The notes beneath the pieces are model-generated. The model was given only the letters and a program-made list of their open reading frames with translations, ran no database searches and was not told the origin of the DNA. From a virus, in the IMG/VR virus record IMGVR_UViG_3300013014_000110, positions 1 through 26,761 of that record: a stretch of 26,761 bases of DNA. One strand, written 5' to 3'. The position numbers and the translations under genes were made by a program. Shown here in pieces: positions 23,958-26,761 of the stretch. How positions within the stretch are numbered: the first letter of the stretch is position 1; each line of letters opens with the position of its first letter.

Positions 23958-24207
23958 CTGGTATAGATTCAGGAAGCCATTTCTTTAATGGACATTCACA
24001 TGTTAAACATTTTGTTTTTGCAGATAGAGTACATCCACATTCTATGCAATGTACATCAGGTCTTATTGTTTTATGTTTTGTAGAAACATGTTCACATGAA
24101 TTGCATATAGCCATTCTTTGATTGCTAACATGTTCTATAAAAGCTTTATTTCTTTCTTCAGGAAGAAGATGATTCTTCCATCCCTCTATTATTTGTCCCA
24201 GGCTCAT
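23944..24207 (-). CDS. Zinc-ribbon protein
   Basis: An 87-residue protein with eight cysteines: C35 and C38 (CNSCE), C54, C57, C59 (CIECGC), C67, C70, C72 (CLTCEC). The CxxC...CxxCGC-x-L-x-x-K-T layout followed by CPLKKW is a known small zinc-ribbon type in phages, probably binding two zinc ions. The N-terminal 30 residues are helical (QIIEGWKNHLLPEERNKAFI). It could act in transcription or packaging as a nucleic-acid or protein adaptor; the sequence does not decide. It overlaps the IHF-like gene by 50 bp and the next gene by 14 bp. The ATG at 24207 is the only start that keeps the helical part. Confidence 0.75.
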   Translation of the reverse strand: MSLGQIIEGWKNHLLPEERNKAFIEHVSNQRMAICNSCEHVSTKHKTIRPDVHCIECGCTLSAKTKCLTCECPLKKWLPESIPDETT

Positions 24208-24547
24208 TTGTTTTTGGTTTTAATGTTTTAATACTGGAATGTATTATTTGTAATTTAAGCTCTACAGCATTTCTTTTTGTAGCTGTAATGTTTTCATCTA
24301 ATAACATATTCTGATATGCCTTCTGTATGGCTAATAACTTATCATATTGTTTCTGAGCTTTCTTTGTATTGAAATAAAACTTACCAAATCCAGAAATCTC
24401 CACTGTCTTATTAGTATTAAGAGCATCATTAGCTGAATCAAACTGATGTGTTACAACAGAATCAATTATCTTCTCTGATATCACCATGTTGATGGACATC
24501 TTCTTTATTATCCACTCCTTCACTGTCATTGATTGTGGCTTCTCCAT
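24158..24547 (-). CDS. IHF/HU-like DNA-binding protein
   Basis: The 129-residue product has a HU/IHF-like layout: N-terminal helices (MTVKEWIIKKMSINMVISEK and DSVVTHQFDSANDALN), then the characteristic TVEISGFGKFYF (48-59) that in this family precedes the DNA-bending arms. Here the arm region is replaced by a helical extension (QKQYDKLLAIQKAYQNML) and a polar tail ending EESSSS, so DNA bending by the usual arms may be lost. IHF-like genes next to the structural block are a known trait of crAss-like phages. It overlaps the upstream gene by 86 bp if it starts at 24547; starts at 24529 or 24499 would shorten the overlap. The 24529 start (MTVKEW) fits HU N-termini best. Confidence 0.7.
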   Translation of the reverse strand: MEKPQSMTVKEWIIKKMSINMVISEKIIDSVVTHQFDSANDALNTNKTVEISGFGKFYFNTKKAQKQYDKLLAIQKAYQNMLLDENITATKRNAVELKLQIIHSSIKTLKPKTNEPGTNNRGMEESSSS

Positions 24548-24881
24548 GTAATAGTTTTATGTCTAATGTTAAATCTTTAGTAAAATCTATAGAATTGATA
24601 ATTGGATTAACCTTCACCTTTCCATTATCCTTGATGAATATTCCAATCTTCTTAAGTTTTGATATAATGTTGTTAATAGAAGGAGATGTACTATTATATG
24701 TATTGCAGAATTCTTCTCTTACATTAGCATATGTAATGTTCCCTTTAATAGCTGTAAAAGAAATCAATTGAATCTCTCTTTCTGTTAAATGTAGATTGTT
24801 TACAGCAGATAGAATAGTATAGTAAAGAATAGACATATCCATGTCACTATCAACTATCTTCTTAAGTCTTTGTATTATCAT
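24462..24881 (-). CDS. Winged-helix-like DNA-binding protein, first gene of the late operon
   Basis: The 139-residue product begins with a helix (MIIQRLKKIVDSDMDMSILY). Its core LHLTEREIQLISFTAIKGNI, then TYANVREEFCNTYNSTSPSI and NNIISKLKKIGIFIKDNGKV, has the helix-turn-helix-wing order of small transcription factors. The last 35 residues are acidic and polar (NDSEGVDNKEDVHQHGD). It lies directly downstream of the putative late promoter, so it could regulate the operon it heads; that is inference. It overlaps the IHF-like gene by up to 86 bp, which suggests joint expression. No ligand or enzyme domain was seen. Confidence 0.6.
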   Translation of the reverse strand: MIIQRLKKIVDSDMDMSILYYTILSAVNNLHLTEREIQLISFTAIKGNITYANVREEFCNTYNSTSPSINNIISKLKKIGIFIKDNGKVKVNPIINSIDFTKDLTLDIKLLHGEATINDSEGVDNKEDVHQHGDIREDN

Positions 24882-24903
24882 CGTTATTTAGTTTTAATAT
24901 TGA

Positions 24904-24934
24904 CAAAGATATATAATAAACATTTACAATCAAC
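24904..24934 (-). promoter_or_regulatory. Putative late promoter for the packaging and head operon
   Basis: On the minus strand GTTG (24934-24931), a 19-nt spacer and TATCTTTG (24911-24904) match the Bacteroidota promoter pattern, with a perfect TAnnTTTG box. It lies about 23 bp before the first gene of a 22-kb run of same-strand genes. It would need only the host sigma factor. Confidence 0.6.
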
Positions 24935-25120
24935 ATATATAAAAGAAATATTTTATTCTATGCTATATTATGAAACATTTCTTATATAGACTTATATAAA
25001 AGACCAAGCCCAACCACCGCCCCAAAGGTATAATATAATTTTTATACTTTCCAAAATTTTTTTAAAATTTTTTTTCCAAAATTTAGGAACCCTTTATATA
25101 TGTACTGGTAATGACCTATC

Positions 25121-25142
25121 CACACCAAAACCCCCCATAACA
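25121..25142 (+). promoter_or_regulatory. CCAAAACC element, copy 1 (upstream of the 25-residue gene)
   Basis: CACACCAAAACC followed by CCCCATAACA resembles copies at 25316-25336 and 26062-26082, with the same CCAAAACC core and trailing AACA. It lies 68 bp before the ATG at 25200. This is the weakest of the three copies; the spacer is C-rich and one base longer. Confidence 0.35.
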
Positions 25143-25199
25143 TTTTGAGAGTTGGGGGTAGCCCCCTAACAACGAATGCTAAAGCTAAAAAACAAAAAG

Positions 25200-25277
25200 A
25201 TGACACAATCAAGAGATGATTATGACCAGTATGATGAGCAATACTCACAATGGTTATTAGAACAAGAACAGGAGTAA
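25200..25277 (+). CDS. Short acidic protein of 25 residues with its own terminator
   Basis: ATG at 25200 opens a 25-codon frame (MTQSRDDYDQ, then YDEQYSQWLLEQEQE) ending with TAA at 25277. The leader AAAAAACAAAAAG is A-rich like other starts here. The stop codon lies inside the loop of an intrinsic terminator (25265-25295), which supports a real transcription unit. The product is very acidic and rich in Gln, Tyr and Asp, with a likely single helix. I do not recognise it. Small acidic phage peptides sometimes inhibit host proteins or mimic DNA; nothing here proves that. An overlapping minus-strand frame of 90 codons exists and was judged less likely. Confidence 0.5.
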   Translation: MTQSRDDYDQYDEQYSQWLLEQEQE

Positions 25278-25295
25278 AATCCTGTTTTGTTTCTT
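25265..25295 (+). terminator. Intrinsic terminator after the 25-residue gene
   Basis: AGAACAGGA and TCCTGTTTT pair over 9 bp (one G-U) around the loop GTAAAA, followed by a T-rich stretch GTTTCTTTCTC. It overlaps the end of the small gene and separates it from the next plus-strand gene. Confidence 0.65.
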
Positions 25296-25315
25296 TCTCT
25301 CGTGCTTGGGACATT

Positions 25316-25336
25316 CATCCCAAAACCTTCTCAACA
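25316..25336 (+). promoter_or_regulatory. CCAAAACC element, copy 2 (upstream of the 114-residue gene)
   Basis: CATCCCAAAACCTT followed by CTCAACA matches copy 3 at 26062-26082 at 19 of 21 bases. It lies 33 bp before the ATG at 25369. An overlapping hairpin TTGGGA-CATTCA-TCCCAA (25306-25323) could present it in the RNA or help define it. Candidate early promoter or operator. Confidence 0.5.
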
Positions 25337-25368
25337 TACTAAATAATTAACCCTTAATAATTTAAATT

Positions 25369-25713
25369 ATGTTACACATTAAAATGCCCTTCGGTTACAA
25401 CTCTATCTGTTTGGATAGAACATTCGTACTACACACTGGTAAGATACGAATCAAAGCTGATTATGCTTCTATTACTAAATCTCTTAATCATTGCACACAG
25501 TTGCAATACAAAGTGAGCGGTAATGATAGCCAATACACAACAGTTAGCTTTGCAACTACTTGCTCACAGACTAACGACCATTTGATTATGGAAATTAATG
25601 CTGTTCTTTGCAAGATAATGCACCAACGCATTGATGCAAAATATGCACCAAAGGTTTGGGAACCTGCAATGGTTGAGTATGATTATGAAGGATTCATTAA
25701 TTCTACTCTGTAA
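25369..25713 (+). CDS. Unrecognised protein of the plus-strand unit (114 residues)
   Basis: The product starts MLHIKMPFGYNSICLDRTFV and continues LHTGKIRIKADYASITKSLN, with a mixed alpha/beta pattern (VSGNDSQYTTVSFATTC; MEINAVLCKIMHQRIDAKYA). Four cysteines (about 14, 42, 65 and 81) do not form a CxxC motif. It has no membrane segment or signal peptide. The gene has its own leader element (25316-25336) and a strong terminator 10 bp past its stop, so it is a single-gene unit. I do not recognise a family. Position on the divergent arm with other short genes suggests an early, host-facing role, by inference only. Confidence 0.7.
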   Translation: MLHIKMPFGYNSICLDRTFVLHTGKIRIKADYASITKSLNHCTQLQYKVSGNDSQYTTVSFATTCSQTNDHLIMEINAVLCKIMHQRIDAKYAPKVWEPAMVEYDYEGFINSTL

Positions 25714-25720
25714 TAATAAT

Positions 25721-25765
25721 AAGGGAACGTAACTGCTAACAACAGTGCGTTCCTTTTTCTTTTTT
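25721..25765 (+). terminator. Strong intrinsic terminator after the 114-residue gene
   Basis: AAGGGAACG pairs with CGTTCCTTT (9 bp, one G-U); inside it ACTG pairs with CAGT around CTAACAA. TTTTTCTTTTTT follows. A GTG at 25745 inside this stem can open the next reading frame on paper but cannot be a sensible start. Confidence 0.85.
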
Positions 25766-25774
25766 ATTAACTTA

Positions 25775-25984
25775 ATGAATAATCATATGGAAAAAAGATT
25801 CACAGTAGCAGAGATGCTTGACTTTGCATTATACTACAACCATCATCATAAAGATAGTGGTGTTGAGTTAGAAGAAGCATTTACCAATTGGCACTTGAAA
25901 ACATCTAACCAACGAATGGGTGAAGAGATGCAAGCAGTCACTGCTGAAATGGTAAAGTTTGGAAATGGATTAGAGAGCGTGTAA
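25775..25984 (+). CDS. Unrecognised small helical protein (69 residues, start revised)
   Basis: The frame is open from a GTG at 25745, but that codon lies in the upstream terminator stem. The first sensible start is ATG at 25775 (MNNHMEKRFTVAEMLDFALY), with an alternative at 25787 (MEKRFTVAEM). The product is helical and charged, with a His-rich stretch (YNHHHKD) followed by LEEAFTNWHLKTSNQRMGEE and MQAVTAEMVKFGNGLESV. I do not recognise a family. It carries a bulged hairpin at its stop codon that acts as a terminator. It lacks an obvious CCAAAACC element, so it may be read from the 114-residue gene by read-through, or from a promoter I cannot identify. Confidence 0.6.
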   Translation: MNNHMEKRFTVAEMLDFALYYNHHHKDSGVELEEAFTNWHLKTSNQRMGEEMQAVTAEMVKFGNGLESV

Positions 25985-26000
25985 TACACTCTCTTTTCTT
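25972..26000 (+). terminator. Intrinsic terminator overlapping the stop of the 69-residue gene
   Basis: AGAGA (25972-25976), a GC bulge, then GTGT pair with ACAC and TCTCT around the loop AAT, which holds the stop codon TAA in part; TTTCTTC follows. A second hairpin TTCTCCT/AGGAGAA (25999-26021) lies immediately downstream. Confidence 0.65.
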
Positions 26001-26032
26001 CTCCTATATATATAAGGAGAACTTATCATTCT

Positions 26033-26082
26033 ACCAAAACCTATCAAGTTTGCTCATCATCCATCCCAAAACCTTTTTAACA
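26033..26082 (+). promoter_or_regulatory. CCAAAACC element, copy 3 with a degenerate tandem copy
   Basis: CATCCCAAAACCTT followed by TTTAACA at 26062-26082 nearly repeats copy 2. A related word, CTACCAAAACCTATCAA, lies about 30 bp upstream, near 26033. The element is 51 bp before the ATG of the 133-residue gene. The tandem arrangement is more like a regulated promoter than a chance word. Confidence 0.5.
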
Positions 26083-26133
26083 CACGGAGTATATAACTCA
26101 AATATAAATCATTAATTAAAAACAGAAAACAGA

Positions 26134-26535
26134 ATGAAAAATTACGTAATCAACAATGGTGCTTTTACAGCAAATGGAAATTTTAGTGGCTACACAGCTT
26201 TAGGTGTTAGAGTACACCTTCACAAGCGTCAAATGTCAGCTTTAGGTTGGGAACAAACAGCAGACGTTACTTTCCCATTCTTTTGCATTGCAGAAGAAAA
26301 ACAAATTGGTGCTTTGAATGCAGACGGTAGCACAGTGGTTGATGTTAATGGTGTTGCTATTACATCACCAAGACTTACAGCGTTAAGTGCTTTCAAAACT
26401 AAAAACGAAATCACACAAGCACACGCTGATAGTGCATTGCTTGACGTGGAAATTGCACAAGCAATCCAAACACAAGCAACAAGTGCAGGCTTAAGCGATA
26501 AAGCAATTGCTACACTTGCTAACGCTTCTTTCTAA
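26134..26535 (+). CDS. Unrecognised, possibly abundant early protein (133 residues)
   Basis: The protein starts MKNYVINNGAFTANGNFSGY and has a beta-rich first half (TALGVRVHLHKRQMSALGWE, TADVTFPFFCIAEEKQIGAL) and an Ala/Gln/Thr-rich helical end (DVEIAQAIQTQATSAGLSDK, ending ATLANASF). The leader AATTAAAAACAGAAAACAGA is strongly A-rich, which in Bacteroidota favours translation. The small beta-rich core with aromatic and basic residues would suit an OB-like nucleic-acid binder, but no defining motif is visible, so this is a guess. Gene context: own CCAAAACC element upstream and a 13-bp hairpin 10 bp after the stop. No signal peptide. Confidence 0.7.
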   Translation: MKNYVINNGAFTANGNFSGYTALGVRVHLHKRQMSALGWEQTADVTFPFFCIAEEKQIGALNADGSTVVDVNGVAITSPRLTALSAFKTKNEITQAHADSALLDVEIAQAIQTQATSAGLSDKAIATLANASF

Positions 26536-26544
26536 TCATTACTA

Positions 26545-26576
26545 ATAGGCTACTCTCTGTTGAGAGGGTAGTCTAT
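26545..26576 (+). terminator. Long hairpin after the 133-residue gene
   Basis: ATAGG, CTA and CTCTC pair with GAGAG, TAG and TCTAT (13 bp with one G-U and a GG bulge) around the loop TGTT. The following TATTATTACTATTAT is T-rich but interrupted. Likely a terminator or 3' stabiliser. Confidence 0.6.
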
Positions 26577-26761
26577 TATTACTATTATATATAAGGGTGG
26601 GATTAATAAATCATTGGGTGGGTCTTAATATAACACTACATTGCATTATTCATAAGTTTTTACGGAGACCATATGAGAATAATGTAATCAAATGTTCTAT
26701 TTACTAATAATCTTTCAAGAATTATATGTTTCTTGAGTGTTTAATGATGGTAGTGTGTACC
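26577..26761. other. Right-end stretch without a gene
   Basis: About 185 bp with no convincing frame. Visible items: a direct repeat GGGTGGG followed by a similar TTAAT word (about 26594-26630), a distant inverted repeat CATTATTC/GAATAATG around 26644-26687, and a hairpin TCAAGAA/TTCTTGA (26715-26736). It may be the leader of a plus-strand gene lying past the window edge. Confidence 0.4.

Larger units (their letters stand above)
24882..25199. other. Divergent non-coding region between the two genome arms
   Basis: About 318 bp without a convincing gene. It holds the minus-strand late promoter (24904-24934), A/T-rich homopolymer runs (about 25049-25082), a CCAAAACC element (25125-25132) and G5/C5 runs that can pair in two ways (25131-25168). 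As the point where leftward late genes and rightward short genes diverge, it may control both. No replication origin repeats were recognised. Confidence 0.5.

Noticed and set aside
24900-24920. Sigma70-like TTGACA and TATAAT on the plus strand
   Set aside because: The boxes are only 6 bp apart, not about 17. The same bases are better explained by the minus-strand TATCTTTG box.
25042-25314. Minus-strand 90-codon frame with hydrophobic stretches (holin-like appearance)
   Set aside because: It runs opposite the 25-residue gene and its plus-strand terminator. Part of its hydrophobicity is the expected antisense of a Gln/Asp/Glu-rich frame, its end is the A/T homopolymer region, and it has no promoter. 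Not excluded completely.
25745-25774. GTG start giving a longer N-terminus (MRSFFFF) for the 69-residue gene
   Set aside because: The GTG and following codons are the stem and T tract of the upstream terminator.
1-26761. Stop-codon reassignment, as in some crAss-like phages
   Set aside because: All long frames end and start consistently with the standard code; no gene needs TAG or TGA read-through.
24882-26761. tRNA genes or CRISPR arrays in the non-coding stretches
   Set aside because: No cloverleaf-like arms with a T-loop motif and no regularly spaced direct repeats were seen.

Overview
The window is a piece of a tailed double-stranded DNA phage genome from the crAss-like group (Crassvirales, podovirus-type virions), infecting a member of the Bacteroidota. 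Basis: a collinear minus-strand late operon carries a terminase large subunit, an 861-residue portal, an acidic scaffold-like protein, a crAss-type major capsid protein, ring/neck proteins, a metallophosphoesterase, a tail-stub protein and the start of a muzzle/nozzle-type tail protein. An IHF/HU-like protein sits at the head of the operon. Host signals agree: the DNA is AT-rich, starts have A-rich leaders and no Shine-Dalgarno sequence, and the promoters match the Bacteroidota pattern (TTTG or TTG, about 19-21 nt, TAnnTTTG). All genes read with the standard bacterial code. No tRNA, IS element, CRISPR array or integrase was seen.

Layout, right to left along the minus strand. (1) 24881-23062: a packaging/regulatory block of six small overlapping genes (winged-helix-like, IHF-like, zinc ribbon, two conserved acidic proteins, a candidate small terminase), driven by a putative late promoter at 24904-24934. 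(2) 23062-15442: TerL, portal, scaffold candidate and capsid; a second putative promoter lies before the scaffold gene. (3) 15441-15243: a GC-richer, strongly foldable intergenic RNA downstream of the capsid gene. (4) 15242-11660: four virion proteins, with an attenuator-like hairpin after the first. (5) 11657-6216: an accessory block with a 31-residue cysteine-rich protein, a leucine-rich-repeat protein, a tail-collar fibre, two further fibre/adhesin proteins sharing an N-terminal anchor, and a short stand-alone module. Threonine/serine-rich tracts occur in four of these and in the neighbouring 391-residue protein. It ends in a strong terminator. (6) 6037-1: a second unit with its own promoter: metallophosphoesterase, ring protein, a conserved 159-residue protein, tail stub and muzzle (cut by the window edge).

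On the plus strand, to the right of about 25.1 kb, a divergent unit of four short genes (25, 114, 69 and 133 residues) runs the other way. Each is followed by a hairpin. A repeated CCAAAACC-containing element precedes three of them, so they may form an early-transcribed region. The stretch between the two arms (24882-25199) holds the late promoter and a G5/C5 hairpin switch candidate.

The most unusual items are the multi-hairpin RNA downstream of the capsid gene (with a loop containing a 9-nt match to the 16S rRNA 3' end), the modular Thr/Ser-linked adhesin array, the shared element of the plus-strand genes, and the 31-residue cysteine-rich protein.
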